A DNA stretch of 64,000 nucleotides from Phytopseudomonas flavescens (lineage in GTDB: Bacteria > Pseudomonadota > Gammaproteobacteria > Pseudomonadales > Pseudomonadaceae), in the NCBI RefSeq assembly GCF_900100535.1, contig NZ_FNDG01000006.1, forward strand, positions 62,001 to 126,000, written 5' to 3'. Position 1 is the first letter of the stretch; each line of letters opens with the position of its first letter. This document shows, piece by piece, positions 15,973-25,156 of the stretch. Both the position numbers and the translations under genes were made by a program. The notes below the pieces were generated by a model, which made no database searches, was not told the DNA's origin, and worked only from the letters and a program-made list of their open reading frames with translations.

Positions 15973-18813
15973 TCAGCGTCCACGCAGGGCGTTATTCAAC
16001 GCCTCTTCCAGGCTGGCCTTGTAGCGCAGGTAATGCACCACCGAGGGCTGTCGGTCGCCCAGCAGGGCGGACAGATCGAGGTCGGTGATGTAGCAGGGAT
16101 AGCGCTCTGCCCCGCTGCGCAGGGCAACGATGTGCTCGGCCACGGCGCTGAACAGGTTGTCGGCGTATTCGAGTTCGGAAAATTCCCGGTGGTTGCAATA
16201 CAGGCTGATGTAGGCCCGCTGGCCGCTGCCGGGTTCGACGATCGCCTGCACGTCGTAGAACGGCTGGCTCACCTGCGTCAGCGGCGCAGGGCGTTGTTCC
16301 AGGCGCTGGGCGCGCAGGGGCGCGGCGGGCTGCAACTGCTGGTAGATGATTTCCAGGGGCGGCTGTGGGTTCTCCTGGGCCAGCGCGGCATTGCGCCGAT
16401 AGAGCAGCGACTGCAGGAAGCGCTGCAAGGGTGTCAGCAGGCTCGCTTCGTCATGGAACGGCGCCTGGGTACGCCACACCACCCCATGTTCGTCGAGCAC
16501 GGTGACCTGCGCCAGGCTGTCTGCTTCGTGCAGGCGATAGAACACCTGAATGCAGGCAGGACGGCCAGCGCCGAGAATCAGCGCCAGGTCCTCGTCTTCC
16601 AGTGCGTTACGGTCCAGGCGCAGCGGGTTGTAAGCAGCGCGATCCTGGGCAAGGTGCTCGAGCAGGGCTGGCAGATCGTCCAGGGTGGTGTGGCGGACGT
16701 CGCCGGGCGTCAGCTCGAGCAGGTGATAACGGCGGGTGATCTGCAGCAGGTAGCGCTGCTGCTCGCCGCTATCGAGACTGGCGATCAGGCCTCGCAGTAA
16801 CTCATCGACACGCTCGGCGATGGCTGTCGCGCGGTTGCGGCAGAAGCAGAGTACCCGCAGGTTGGGGCGGCCGCCATTGGCGGGCAACGCGTTCAGGACG
16901 TCGGTGAGGCAGTCGAGCAGGGCGTCGGGGCCCTCATGGCGCTGCACCAGCAGTTCGTTCCAGCTGTTGAGGATGACCGTGTCGAGCGTCAGCACCAGGT
17001 TCTCGCGTACGCCGGAGTAGCCCAGAGGGTCCGTGCGTTCGCTGGTCATGTGTACGTTCATCTGGCTGTGCTGCCTGAGCGGGTCGACGCCGACGTTGAC
17101 CAGCAACAGTACTTCCGTCGGTCGACGGGGCCGCTGCAGGGCGCTTTGCGCAACGCTTTCCAGCGGCATGGGCAGCGCCTGGGCGAGTCCGTTGAGCAGG
17201 TGGCTGAGCTCGAATTCGCTGAGGTCGCTGTCGCCCGGGTGCAGCGACAGGTGCGTCGCACTGTCGATGACTCCGTTGCGATGGCACCAGGCGAGCAGTT
17301 CGATCAGGCTGCGGGCCTGTCGCAGCGGGGCGAAGTCCAGCCATTCCTGGGGGCCGAGACTGCCGTTGAACAGCGCCCAGCGATCACCCCTGGGGGTGGG
17401 GCAATGCACCAGGGTAAGCGTGTCCTCGCCGAGGTCCGGCGCGATCCCCGGGTTGATGAATTCGACCTTGCCGGCGCGCCGCTCGAACGCCGCGTACAGG
17501 CGGCGGCCGAGCACCGCCAGGTCACGGCTATCGGTTGCGGCCTGGCCGCTCTGGTGGCGGGCGAGCTGGGACAGAAAGCGGTAACTGTAGTTGAGCTCGT
17601 TGACCAGGGCACGGCGCTCCGCACTCACCTGGCGGACTTTCCACTGGCTGCGGCTGTCGAGCATGATCAGTTGGCGCTCGCCCCAGCCCCATTCGGCGGT
17701 CAGTCGTTCGAGCAACAGGCGCTGCCAGCTCTTGGCGCGGTTGCGTGGCGGTTTGCTGACCTTCTTGTTGATCTTCAGGTACAGGCAGCGACGCACCAAC
17801 TCCAGGCGTTCCGGCTCGCCGCGGGCGCCGAGGTACTCCTCCAACCGGCGATAGATCAGCACGTAGGGGTCGAGCTCATCGAGGTCCAGTTGCCCGTCGT
17901 GTACCAATTGCTTGAAACGCAGCGACAGGCAGTTCACCTGCGGGTGCTCGCTGGCGTAAACCTCGGTCAGCAGCAGTTTGAGCGCCGATTTGTAGGGGGA
18001 TTCTATGCCCTTGAACAGTTGCCACAGGCCCGCGCCGATGAACTCGCCGGAAGGCACATGGGCCAGGTGGCCGAAGTCGATGACATCCTCTTCACGGATG
18101 AAACGCTTGCTCAGCAGGGCTGAAGTGAAGCGCTCGTAGCGCTGCTCGTCGAGCGCGGGTACCAGCCACCACAGTGGTGTGCGACCACCGAGCCAGATCG
18201 CGGTTCGGTAGAACTCGTCGAGCAACAGGAAATGCTGGGTGGTGCCGCAGTCATCCGAGGTCAGGCGCGCCCCGCGCTCGCCGCTGCGGAAACGCTGCGG
18301 GTCGATCTGGAAAAAGTGCGCCTCGGCGCCCAGGCTGGCGGCCCAGGCCTGCAGCAGGTCGCACTTGCGGCGCAGCTCTTCACGGGCTGCGGCAGTCAGG
18401 TCGCTGGCATGGCAGACCCACAGATCCATGTCGCTCTGCTCGGCCTGCGCCACGGTACCCAGGCTGCCCATCAGGAACAGCCCGTGGATCGGCGTGGGTG
18501 CCGGGCCACGGGCGGCCTTGTAGGCGAACGAGCGGGTCAGGCGCTGGGCTTCGGCGAGCAGCTGGGGGCTCGGTTCGAAGCCGCTGAGGCCGGCAGGTGT
18601 CTGCGCCGAGACATACCCGGGCAACAGCGGATGGTTGACGTGGAACAGCAGCGGCAACAGCGTGAGCACTCGCTGCTGACGAGGCGACAGCACCTGCATG
18701 ACGCGCTGCTGGCGGCCCTGGTTGACGCGCATAAAACGTGCGCGCAATTGCGTGAGCACCTTGCGGTCGATGCCATGGTCGATATTGGGGCGCAGGGGCA
18801 GGTGGCGCGTCAT
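15973..18813 (-). CDS. cyaA: Class I adenylate cyclase
   Basis: A 946-residue enterobacterial-type (class I) adenylate cyclase making cAMP from ATP. The nucleotidyltransferase-like catalytic region has GLFLMGSLGTVAQAEQSDMDLWVCH at about 145-170, with the Gly-Ser and Asp-x-Asp metal-binding pattern. The long C-terminal regulatory domain is present, including RPSVVHYLRYKASLEEALN near the end. In Pseudomonas the cAMP partner is Vfr, controlling virulence and type IV pilus genes. The start ATG at 18813 is chosen over a TTG at 18840. In P. aeruginosa cyaA lies close to rnk; here the roughly 9-kb receptor/protease/transporter block separates them. Confidence 0.93.
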   Translation of the reverse strand: MTRHLPLRPNIDHGIDRKVLTQLRARFMRVNQGRQQRVMQVLSPRQQRVLTLLPLLFHVNHPLLPGYVSAQTPAGLSGFEPSPQLLAEAQRLTRSFAYKAARGPAPTPIHGLFLMGSLGTVAQAEQSDMDLWVCHASDLTAAAREELRRKCDLLQAWAASLGAEAHFFQIDPQRFRSGERGARLTSDDCGTTQHFLLLDEFYRTAIWLGGRTPLWWLVPALDEQRYERFTSALLSKRFIREEDVIDFGHLAHVPSGEFIGAGLWQLFKGIESPYKSALKLLLTEVYASEHPQVNCLSLRFKQLVHDGQLDLDELDPYVLIYRRLEEYLGARGEPERLELVRRCLYLKINKKVSKPPRNRAKSWQRLLLERLTAEWGWGERQLIMLDSRSQWKVRQVSAERRALVNELNYSYRFLSQLARHQSGQAATDSRDLAVLGRRLYAAFERRAGKVEFINPGIAPDLGEDTLTLVHCPTPRGDRWALFNGSLGPQEWLDFAPLRQARSLIELLAWCHRNGVIDSATHLSLHPGDSDLSEFELSHLLNGLAQALPMPLESVAQSALQRPRRPTEVLLLVNVGVDPLRQHSQMNVHMTSERTDPLGYSGVRENLVLTLDTVILNSWNELLVQRHEGPDALLDCLTDVLNALPANGGRPNLRVLCFCRNRATAIAERVDELLRGLIASLDSGEQQRYLLQITRRYHLLELTPGDVRHTTLDDLPALLEHLAQDRAAYNPLRLDRNALEDEDLALILGAGRPACIQVFYRLHEADSLAQVTVLDEHGVVWRTQAPFHDEASLLTPLQRFLQSLLYRRNAALAQENPQPPLEIIYQQLQPAAPLRAQRLEQRPAPLTQVSQPFYDVQAIVEPGSGQRAYISLYCNHREFSELEYADNLFSAVAEHIVALRSGAERYPCYITDLDLSALLGDRQPSVVHYLRYKASLEEALNNALRGR

Positions 18814-18922
18814 GCTCGGGCTCGGCCGGGTGATGAGCAAGACTACAGTCGTGCAGGTCCTGTCGCAATCGCTGGTGGCGTAGAGGCCCGCCGCTGTCGA
18901 GGCGGCGGGGCATGGGCCACGA

Positions 18923-19168
18923 TCAGGCCGGCTGTGGGGTGGTGAGGATGGCGCGCAGGCCTTGCACGTGCTCGGCCGCTTCTTGGCCCAGGCGGGTCAG
19001 GTAGCCGCCATCGGCGAGGCTGATCAGCCCCTTGTCATGCAGACGCTCGGCAGCGGCGATGACGGAGGGGGCAGCATCGTGGTGGATCTTCAATCCCTCC
19101 TGACCATTGTCCAGGTTGAACAGCAATAGAATGTCCAGTTCGGCGACCAGTTCGGCGGTGAAGGCCAT
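18923..19168 (-). CDS. TIGR02647-family small protein
   Basis: An 81-residue protein, MAFTAELVAELDILLLFNLDN ... RLHDKGLISLADGGYLTRLGQEAAEHVQ. It resembles the TIGR02647 family, with a winged-helix-like fold (AERLHDKGLI ... GGYLTRLG) typical of small DNA-binding proteins found next to cyaA and argH in pseudomonads. The function is unknown. It is preceded by an unremarkable ribosome binding region and followed by the cyaA start about 110 bases on, so it may share a promoter with cyaA. Confidence 0.75.
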   Translation of the reverse strand: MAFTAELVAELDILLLFNLDNGQEGLKIHHDAAPSVIAAAERLHDKGLISLADGGYLTRLGQEAAEHVQGLRAILTTPQPA

Positions 19169-19346
19169 GGTGACTCCTGCCTGTTGTTATCGTGCACGGC
19201 ACAGACCGTGGGCTTTGGGGGGGCTGGCGCCCCACGGCCTGAGTGTAGTCAAGGCTCCCTCGGTTTGCCGGGGCTGCTGGCGTTGATCGAGAGCCTGCCG
19301 GTGGCCGCTACCGTCGCGGATGGCCGCACGCGCGGCGCGGACCGAC

Positions 19347-19622
19347 TCAGTGCTCCTCGGGCAGCGTCGGCAGTGCGCGTAGCGCCTGCTCGTAGCCTTC
19401 GCTATCGAAAGGACGATCCTCGCGTAGCATGGCATCCACCTCATGGGCGAGCACCATGGCCATCATCTGCACGCTCTCCGCGCGCTCGTAACCCACCAGC
19501 GTCAACGTGTTCAGCACAGCGCGGGCGAAGGCTGGCTCGCCCGACTGCAACTGGTTCTCGATGGCCTCGAGCAGCGCTTGCTCGGTGAAGGTTTCGTCAT
19601 CGTGCTGGTCGGCAGTGCTCAT
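19347..19622 (-). CDS. conserved hypothetical acidic protein
   Basis: A 91-residue acidic helical protein starting MSTADQHDDETFTEQALLEAIENQ. It has no signal peptide or membrane helix. I do not recognise a named domain; the helices LENQLQSGEPAFARAVLNTLTLVGYERAES and MMAMVLAHEVDAMLREDRPFD are regular and amphipathic, codon use is GC3-rich like its neighbours, and the position between cyaA and argH is one where pseudomonads carry a short conserved gene. The start at 19622 is preferred over the upstream open frame. Confidence 0.65.
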   Translation of the reverse strand: MSTADQHDDETFTEQALLEAIENQLQSGEPAFARAVLNTLTLVGYERAESVQMMAMVLAHEVDAMLREDRPFDSEGYEQALRALPTLPEEH

Positions 19623-19718
19623 CTCGCGGATCCGGGGGGGCTGGAAGGAGTCGCCAGTTTGACAGTGCGGATTCTGGCTGGCCACGCAAACCGTCGTGTA
19701 ATTCGATCGATTTCCACA

Positions 19719-19739
19719 ATATGGGAGTTAGTCCCGTAT
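19719..19739. promoter_or_regulatory. candidate IclR operator (palindrome)
   Basis: ATATGGGA-GTTAG-TCCCGTAT, a dyad with 7 of 8 paired positions, 50 bases upstream of the IclR start. IclR regulators usually bind such sites to control themselves and adjacent genes. No binding data. Confidence 0.5.
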
Positions 19740-19788
19740 ATTGAGAATTATCGAAAGGCCGACTAGAGTGCGTTGCCAGGAGAGCCCC

Positions 19789-20586
19789 ATGCCCGAAGAC
19801 AACCACCACCATGCACCCCAGGGTGCCCAGGCACTGTTCAGAGGACTGGCGGTGATCGACGCGGTCGCTCAGGGGGCCGGCAGCCTGGCCGGCATCGGCG
19901 CGGCCATCGGCTGCACGCGCAGCACCACCCACCGCCTGATCTCCGCGCTGGTGAAGGCGGGCTATCTGCGCCCGGTTGGCGGTGGCGCCGGTGGCTATCA
20001 GCTTGGCCACCGGCTTATCGAGCTGGGCTACAAGGCCCGTGCGCAGATGCCCCTGGCCAAGGTTGCACGGCCCCATCTGGAGGCGTTGGCACGGCTCACC
20101 CAGGACACCGTGCACCTGGGCGTGCGTGACGAAGGCGACGTGCTCTATATCGAGAAACTGTCGAGCAGCCGTGGCCTGGAAATGCGTTCGCGCGTCGGCC
20201 TGCGCATGCCGTTGGCGCTGACCGGCATCGGCAAGTCGTTGCTGCTCGACCTGCCCGAGGCGCAGTGGCAGGAGCTGTATCAGCAAGGCCTGCAGCGCCG
20301 TGCCGGGCAGCCGGGGCTGCGTGAGGCGTTCACTTCATGGCATGAGTTTCACCGCCTGATGAGCGGCTATGCCGAGGGCGGTTTCAGCTTCGATCTGGAA
20401 GAGAACGAGCTGGGCATACGCTGTATCGCCGCTCCGGTCCGCGACGCCAGCGGGCAGATAGTCGCGGCGCTGAGCGTCGCCAGTGCCATCCCTTACATGC
20501 CTCTGGCGCGTATGCATCAGTTGCGCCCGGAAGTGACCGCTTGTGCCGCCACCATTTCCCGGGAACTGGGGTGGAGTGCCCGATGA
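19789..20586 (+). CDS. IclR family transcriptional regulator
   Basis: A 265-residue regulator. The N-terminal winged helix (ALFRGLAVIDAVAQGAGSLAGIGAAIGCTRSTTHRLISALVKAGYL) is followed by the IclR effector domain (GYQLGHRLIELGYKA ... GDVLYIEKLSSSRGLEMRSRVGLRMPL ... TGIGKSLLLDLPE) and the C-terminal LSVASAIPYMPLARM. The start ATG at 19789 has AGGAGA 5 bases upstream. A palindrome at 19719-19739 is its likely operator. The next gene is a KDPGal-type aldolase, so the inducer is probably a sugar-acid intermediate such as galactonate or KDGal; this is inference. Its stop overlaps an ATG that opens a 41-codon frame of no clear product. Confidence 0.88.
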   Translation: MPEDNHHHAPQGAQALFRGLAVIDAVAQGAGSLAGIGAAIGCTRSTTHRLISALVKAGYLRPVGGGAGGYQLGHRLIELGYKARAQMPLAKVARPHLEALARLTQDTVHLGVRDEGDVLYIEKLSSSRGLEMRSRVGLRMPLALTGIGKSLLLDLPEAQWQELYQQGLQRRAGQPGLREAFTSWHEFHRLMSGYAEGGFSFDLEENELGIRCIAAPVRDASGQIVAALSVASAIPYMPLARMHQLRPEVTACAATISRELGWSAR

Positions 20587-20697
20587 GCGACGCGCCTCGA
20601 CAGCACCGCCCACGCAGCCACCAAGATCGACCTCGTCCGCGCCGTTTGCCCGGTGCCGTGGTCGTCGTCGCCGTAACCCCTCTGAGGAGCGCTTCGC

Positions 20698-21321
20698 ATG
20701 CCTGATTCCCCTCTGCGGCAATTGCCGTTGATCGCCATTCTGCGCGGCATCACGCCTGAGGAAATCGTGCCGGTCGGCCTGGCACTCTACGAAGCCGGTT
20801 TCCGGTTGATCGAGATTCCGCTCAACTCTGCGCAGCCCTTACAGAGCATCGGTCTGCTGGCGGCTGAACTGGGTGATCGCGCTCTGATCGGTGCCGGTAC
20901 CGTACTCAGCACCCGGCAGGTCGAGGAGGTGGCGCAGGCAGGAGGCCGGCTGATCGTGTCGCCCAACTGCAACCCTGAGGTGATTCGTGCCACGCGCCGC
21001 GCCGGGTTGTTCAGTTCGCCCGGAGTGGCCACGCCCAGTGAGGGGTTCGCGGCACTGGAGGCCGGCGCTCAGGTGCTCAAGCTGTTTCCTGCCGAGCAGT
21101 TCACTCCGTCGATCGTCAAGGCCTGGCGCGCGGTGTTCTCGCAGGACATCGCCCTGCTGCCGGTCGGCGGTATCACGCCTGCCGGCATGGCCGCCTATGT
21201 GGCAGCCGGAGCCAGCGGTTTCGGCCTCGGCTCGGCGCTGTACAAACCAGGCATGAGCGCCGCGCACGTGAGTGACAACGGCAGGGCCTTCGTGGCGGCC
21301 TGGAAGGCCACGCAGCACTGA
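20698..21321 (+). CDS. dgoA: 2-dehydro-3-deoxy-6-phosphogalactonate aldolase (KDPG/KDPGal aldolase family)
   Basis: A 207-residue class I aldolase with a TIM barrel. The Schiff-base Lys128 lies in AQVLKLFPAEQ, the catalytic Glu39 in LIEIPLNS, and the phosphate-binding region in PVGGITPAGM. The motif IEIPLNSAQPLQSI and the sequence LFPAEQFTPSIVKAWRAV favour the KDPGal aldolase (DgoA) subgroup over Eda. It would split 2-dehydro-3-deoxy-6-phosphogalactonate into pyruvate and glyceraldehyde-3-phosphate. SD GAGGAG lies 8-13 bases upstream. The kinase (dgoK) and dehydratase (dgoD) usually found beside it are absent here, so the substrate supply must come from elsewhere or the operon has been reduced. 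Confidence 0.85.
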   Translation: MPDSPLRQLPLIAILRGITPEEIVPVGLALYEAGFRLIEIPLNSAQPLQSIGLLAAELGDRALIGAGTVLSTRQVEEVAQAGGRLIVSPNCNPEVIRATRRAGLFSSPGVATPSEGFAALEAGAQVLKLFPAEQFTPSIVKAWRAVFSQDIALLPVGGITPAGMAAYVAAGASGFGLGSALYKPGMSAAHVSDNGRAFVAAWKATQH

Positions 21322-21396
21322 AATTCGCTTCGCCCATTGCCCATCGCAGCCGGTTTCTGACAGCGCCGACGAGGTGCTGGACGCGCAGCGTGCTGG

Positions 21397-21639
21397 TCAG
21401 GTGCGGCTGGCGATTTTCTGCAGGTTTTCGTGGATCTTGAACAGCACGATCATCAGTTCGCACCAGATACGCGCGCCGATGACGCCGCCGATCAGCGTGC
21501 CGAGGCCGCCGAGGAAACTGCCGTCGGTGCTGAACATCATCGCCAAGCCGCTGGCGGCCACGCTGAGCAGCAACAGCCAATAGACGAAGGTGATGATTTT
21601 CGGGGTGAGCATCGCGTCGAAGAAGAACAGGTTCTTCAT
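21397..21639 (-). CDS. DUF4282 small membrane protein
   Basis: An 80-residue protein starting MKNLFFFDAMLTPKIITFVYW with two predicted membrane helices (about 15-35 and 43-68) and the Gly-rich GGLGTLIGGVIGARIWCELMIVLFKI that characterises DUF4282. Function unknown; members are often found as single genes near stress or envelope genes. The ATG at 21639 is chosen; an upstream ATG at 21657 would add six residues. Convergent with the aldolase gene and divergent from the GST gene. Confidence 0.8.
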   Translation of the reverse strand: MKNLFFFDAMLTPKIITFVYWLLLLSVAASGLAMMFSTDGSFLGGLGTLIGGVIGARIWCELMIVLFKIHENLQKIASRT

Positions 21640-21806
21640 GGTGTGACTCCAGTCCATGGTAGGGATTGCCGGGCGGCGAGCCCGAGGCGGCGGGAGAGTA
21701 GCAGGCCAGGGCGGTAGCAGACCAGTTGGTCTGAAGCGCTTGTGGTAAAGCGCCTGAAATGAGGTTAGCGTGCTCGTCCCGGCTGTCTATCAGAGGATAC
21801 CCATCC

Positions 21807-22472
21807 ATGCTCAGGCTCCACGGTTTTGCCGTCAGCAACTACTACAACATGATCAAGCTCGCCCTGCTGGAAAAGGGCCTGCCGTTCGAAGAGGTGCATG
21901 CCTATGCATCCCGTGATGAGGACTTCCTGACCATCAGTCCGCGCGGCAAGGTGCCGGTGCTGCAGTGTGGCGAGGGCTTCATCAGCGAAACTTCCGCGAT
22001 TCTGGAATACCTCGACACCCTGGGGCAGGGTATCGCGTTGTTGCCCCGGGGCGCGTTCGAGCAGGCCAGGGTGCGCGAGCTGGCCAGGCACATCGAGCTG
22101 TATATCGAGTTGCCGGCGCGATCCTGCTACGCCCAGGCGTTTTTCGGTATGTCGCTGGACCCGGCGATTCTCAGCAAGGGCCGCGAGGAATTGCTCGCCG
22201 GTGTCGAGTCACTCAAGCGCCTGGGGGTGTTCGCGCCCTATGTGGCTGGCGAAAGCCTGAGCCTGGCCGACCTGTACTTCCTGTACAGCATCGACCTGGC
22301 CGCTGCGGTGGCGCACAAGCTGTTCGAGATCGATCTGCTCGGCGATTTTGCCGAAGCCCGCACGCTGCTCGAGCGTTTTGCCAGCAACCCCAACGTACAG
22401 CGCATAGCAGCGGACAAAGAGGCGGCGTTCGGGCCGTTCATGGCGCATATGAAGGCACGCCTGGCCGGCTGA
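21807..22472 (+). CDS. Glutathione S-transferase family protein
   Basis: A 221-residue GST. The N-terminal thioredoxin-fold domain (MLRLHGFAVSNYYNMIKLALLEKGLPFEEV, with the Ser/Tyr-Asn activating region, VPVLQCGEGFISETSAILEYLD as the glutathione gamma-glutamyl site) precedes an all-helical C-terminal domain with AGESLSLADLYFLYSIDLA. Substrate unknown. It ends one base before the convergent GNAT stop; the two stop codons abut at 22470-22475. SD is a modest GAGG 13 bases upstream. Confidence 0.85.
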   Translation: MLRLHGFAVSNYYNMIKLALLEKGLPFEEVHAYASRDEDFLTISPRGKVPVLQCGEGFISETSAILEYLDTLGQGIALLPRGAFEQARVRELARHIELYIELPARSCYAQAFFGMSLDPAILSKGREELLAGVESLKRLGVFAPYVAGESLSLADLYFLYSIDLAAAVAHKLFEIDLLGDFAEARTLLERFASNPNVQRIAADKEAAFGPFMAHMKARLAG

Positions 22473-22952
22473 TCAGCCGGCGGCGAAGTCGGTCAGCGCT
22501 TCGCCGGTCAGGCGGTAGCCGATCCACTCGTTCTGCGGTTTGGCGCCGATGGACTGGTAGAAGTCGATGGCCGGCTGATTCCAGTCCAGCACCGACCATT
22601 CGACGCGACCGCAACCACGTGCCACCGCCAGCCTGGCCAGGTGGCGCAGCAATGCCTTGCCGGCACCGACGCCGCGTTGTTGAGGGGTGACGTAGAGGTC
22701 CTCCAGGTACAGGCCGTGCTTGCCCAGCCAGGTCGAGTAGTTGAAGAAATACACGGCATAACCGATGGGCTCGCCGTCCCGTTCGCAGATCAGGCCGTGG
22801 GCCGTGCCGCCTTCAGTGAACAGACTGTTTTCGATGCCGGCAATGTCGGTCTTGACCTCGTGCTCGGCCTTTTCGTAGATGGCCAGATCGGTGATGAAGC
22901 GCAGGATCAGGGCGGCGTCTTCACGTACTGCGGGGCGAATGGTGAGTGGCAT
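22473..22952 (-). CDS. GNAT family N-acetyltransferase
   Basis: A 159-residue acetyltransferase resembling diamine acetyltransferase-like proteins: MPLTIRPAVREDAALILRFI at the start, the acetyl-CoA pyrophosphate loop PQQRGVGAGKALL (Q/R-x-x-G-x-G/A), the GLYLEDLYVTP strand before it and ARGCGRVEWSVLDWNQPAIDFYQSIGA near the C-terminus. The substrate may be a polyamine or an amino acid. It is a single gene, tail-to-tail with GST and downstream of the P-loop protein. Confidence 0.85.
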   Translation of the reverse strand: MPLTIRPAVREDAALILRFITDLAIYEKAEHEVKTDIAGIENSLFTEGGTAHGLICERDGEPIGYAVYFFNYSTWLGKHGLYLEDLYVTPQQRGVGAGKALLRHLARLAVARGCGRVEWSVLDWNQPAIDFYQSIGAKPQNEWIGYRLTGEALTDFAAG

Positions 22953-22980
22953 CTGGTGCTTCCGGAAAGAGTGAATGGTG

Positions 22981-23544
22981 TTATCGAATGGTTGCCTCAG
23001 CCGACAGGCTGGTCAGGAAACGTTCGACGGCCTGGCGTGAACTCAGCCGCAGGTAATGCCGATGAGCCGGAGCGTTGCGCATTTCCTCGCCGTAACGCTG
23101 CCGGTAGGTGGCATGCCGGGTCCAGGCCCAGACCAGGATCGATTGCTCGGGCTTGAGGCTGAACAGGTTGGTCCAGCGCTCGCGGTTGCCGTTCCATAGT
23201 ACCTGGCGGCTGAGCAGCCGCCGCAAGGTACGCCACAGCACCTGGCGCATCACGGCTGGGCGCGGTAAATCCAGCCAGATCACCAGGTCCGCGCGCTCCA
23301 GTACCAGAGGGCGGGCGGAGGAGTAGTTGCCTTCCACGACCCAGCCGTCACCCTGCAGGGCGTCGGCTACGGCGCGCTGGAACTGTTCCGTGGGCAGCGG
23401 CTGCCAGCCGGGCTGGTGGAACAAGCCATCCAACTCGACATGGCGGTAGCCCAGACGCTGCGCCAGGCGGCGCGATAGCGTGGTCTTGCCCGCGCCCGAG
23501 CAGCCGACCACCGAAATACGCCGGCCGGGTATCCAGGCCTCCAT
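22981..23544 (-). CDS. P-loop NTPase, adenylate-kinase-like (FlaR/topology modulation type)
   Basis: A 187-residue protein with a Walker A GCSGAGKTT at 14-22, a nucleoside-monophosphate-kinase-like core (HVELDGLFHQPGW, then DGWVVEGNYSS, DLVIWLDLPRP) and a basic C-terminus. This pattern matches the family often annotated as adenylate kinase or topology modulation protein FlaR. Its substrate is unknown. The ATG overlaps the argH stop by one base (TGATG), so it is translationally coupled to argH, an arrangement I cannot explain by pathway. Confidence 0.78.
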   Translation of the reverse strand: MEAWIPGRRISVVGCSGAGKTTLSRRLAQRLGYRHVELDGLFHQPGWQPLPTEQFQRAVADALQGDGWVVEGNYSSARPLVLERADLVIWLDLPRPAVMRQVLWRTLRRLLSRQVLWNGNRERWTNLFSLKPEQSILVWAWTRHATYRQRYGEEMRNAPAHRHYLRLSSRQAVERFLTSLSAEATIR

Positions 23545-24938
23545 CAGCGTGAGGCGAGCAGGGCCCTGCCGTGCTCAACGGCCAGACGTACCTGGCGAGG
23601 CGCGGTGCCGCCGACGTGGTCGCGGGCGTTCACCGAGCCTTCCAGGGTCAACACGGCGAACACGTCCTGTTCGATCTGATCGCTGAACCGGCGCAGCTCT
23701 TCGAGGCTCATCTCGGCCAGATCCTTGCCACTGTCGACACCGTATTTCACGGCATGGCCGACGATTTCGTGGCAGTCACGGAACGGCAGGCCCTTGCGCA
23801 CCAGGTAGTCGGCCAGGTCGGTGGCGGTGGAGAAACCACGCAGGGCCGCTTCGCGCATGATGGCGTGCTTGGGCTTGATCGCCGGGATCATGTCGGCGAA
23901 GGCGCGCAGCGAATCGCGCAGGGTGTCGGCGGCGTCGAACAGCGGTTCCTTGTCTTCCTGATTGTCCTTGTTGTAGGCCAGCGGCTGGCCTTTCATCAGG
24001 GTCAACAGGCCGGTCAGGGCGCCGAACACGCGGCCGGTCTTGCCACGTACCAGCTCGGGAACGTCCGGGTTCTTCTTCTGCGGCATGATCGAGGAACCGG
24101 TGCAGAAACGATCCGGCAGATCGATGAACTGGAATTGCGCGCTGGTCCACAGCACCAGCTCTTCGGAAAAGCGCGACAGGTGCATCATCGCCACGGACGC
24201 GGCCGCGCAGAATTCGATGGCGAAGTCACGATCCGACACGCCGTCCAGCGAGTTGCCGCCCACGGCGTCGAAGCCGAGCAGTTCGGCGGTTACTTCACGC
24301 TGGATCGGGTAGGTGGTGCCCGCCAGTGCGGCGCTGCCCAGGGGCATGCGGTTGGTGCGCCTGCGGCAATCGACCAGGCGCTCGTGATCGCGGCTGAGCA
24401 TTTCGAACCAGGCCAGCAGGTGGTGGCCGAAGGTCACGGGCTGAGCGGTCTGCAAGTGGGTGAAGCCCGGCATGATGGTCTCGGCTTCACGCTCGGCCTG
24501 CTCCAGCAGGCCCTGCTGCAGGCGGGTGATTTCGGCGAGGATCAGGTCGATCTCGTCACGCAGCCACAGGCGGATATCGGTGGCCACCTGGTCGTTGCGC
24601 GAGCGGCCGGTGTGCAGCTTCTTGCCGGTCACGCCGATACGGTCGGTGAGGCGCGCCTCGATGTTCATGTGCACGTCTTCCAGGTCGACGCGCCAGTCGA
24701 AGTTGCCTGCTTCGATCTCGCTCTGGATCTGGGCCAGGCCGTCGATGATCGCATCGCGCTCGGCATCGCTCAGCACGCCCGCCTTGGCGAGCATGCTGGC
24801 GTGGGCGATGGAACCCATGATGTCGTGGCGATACAGGCGCTTGTCGAATTCCACCGAGGCGGTGAAACGGGCGACGAAGGCGTCGACGGGCTCGCTGAAG
24901 CGGCCGCCCCAGGACTGATTGGTTTTCTCGTTGCTCAT
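23544..24938 (-). CDS. argH: Argininosuccinate lyase
   Basis: A 464-residue enzyme of the fumarase/aspartase superfamily that splits argininosuccinate to arginine and fumarate, the last step of arginine synthesis. The catalytic Ser is in the signature [12 protein letters not shown]; other conserved blocks are [30 protein letters not shown] and DRDFAIEF. The start at 24938 ([14 protein letters not shown]) fits the family; the open frame continues upstream without support. It is divergent from algZ, as in P. aeruginosa. Confidence 0.97.
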   Translation of the reverse strand: MSNEKTNQSWGGRFSEPVDAFVARFTASVEFDKRLYRHDIMGSIAHASMLAKAGVLSDAERDAIIDGLAQIQSEIEAGNFDWRVDLEDVHMNIEARLTDRIGVTGKKLHTGRSRNDQVATDIRLWLRDEIDLILAEITRLQQGLLEQAEREAETIMPGFTHLQTAQPVTFGHHLLAWFEMLSRDHERLVDCRRRTNRMPLGSAALAGTTYPIQREVTAELLGFDAVGGNSLDGVSDRDFAIEFCAAASVAMMHLSRFSEELVLWTSAQFQFIDLPDRFCTGSSIMPQKKNPDVPELVRGKTGRVFGALTGLLTLMKGQPLAYNKDNQEDKEPLFDAADTLRDSLRAFADMIPAIKPKHAIMREAALRGFSTATDLADYLVRKGLPFRDCHEIVGHAVKYGVDSGKDLAEMSLEELRRFSDQIEQDVFAVLTLEGSVNARDHVGGTAPRQVRLAVEHGRALLASR

Positions 24939-25156
24939 GGGTTTGACTCGGCTGTATGCAGGTGCGCAAGCGCCGCAAAGGTGCGGCACGACGGAAATTG
25001 GCATCGATGATACCAGACACTTCGCTCCACGCAGCGGCTCGGGATACTGTTGCCTGAATCACATTTTCATCAGGCGTGACGCAGTGGCGTGAGCTATTTC
25101 ACCAGCTTGCGATGGCCGCGCTTGCCGGCTTGCCGGCGTGCGCGGAAACTGCGGCG

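Noticed and set aside
20583..20705. 41-codon frame after IclR as a real gene
   Set aside because: Arg/Pro low complexity and overlaps the dgoA start; kept only as a possible relic.
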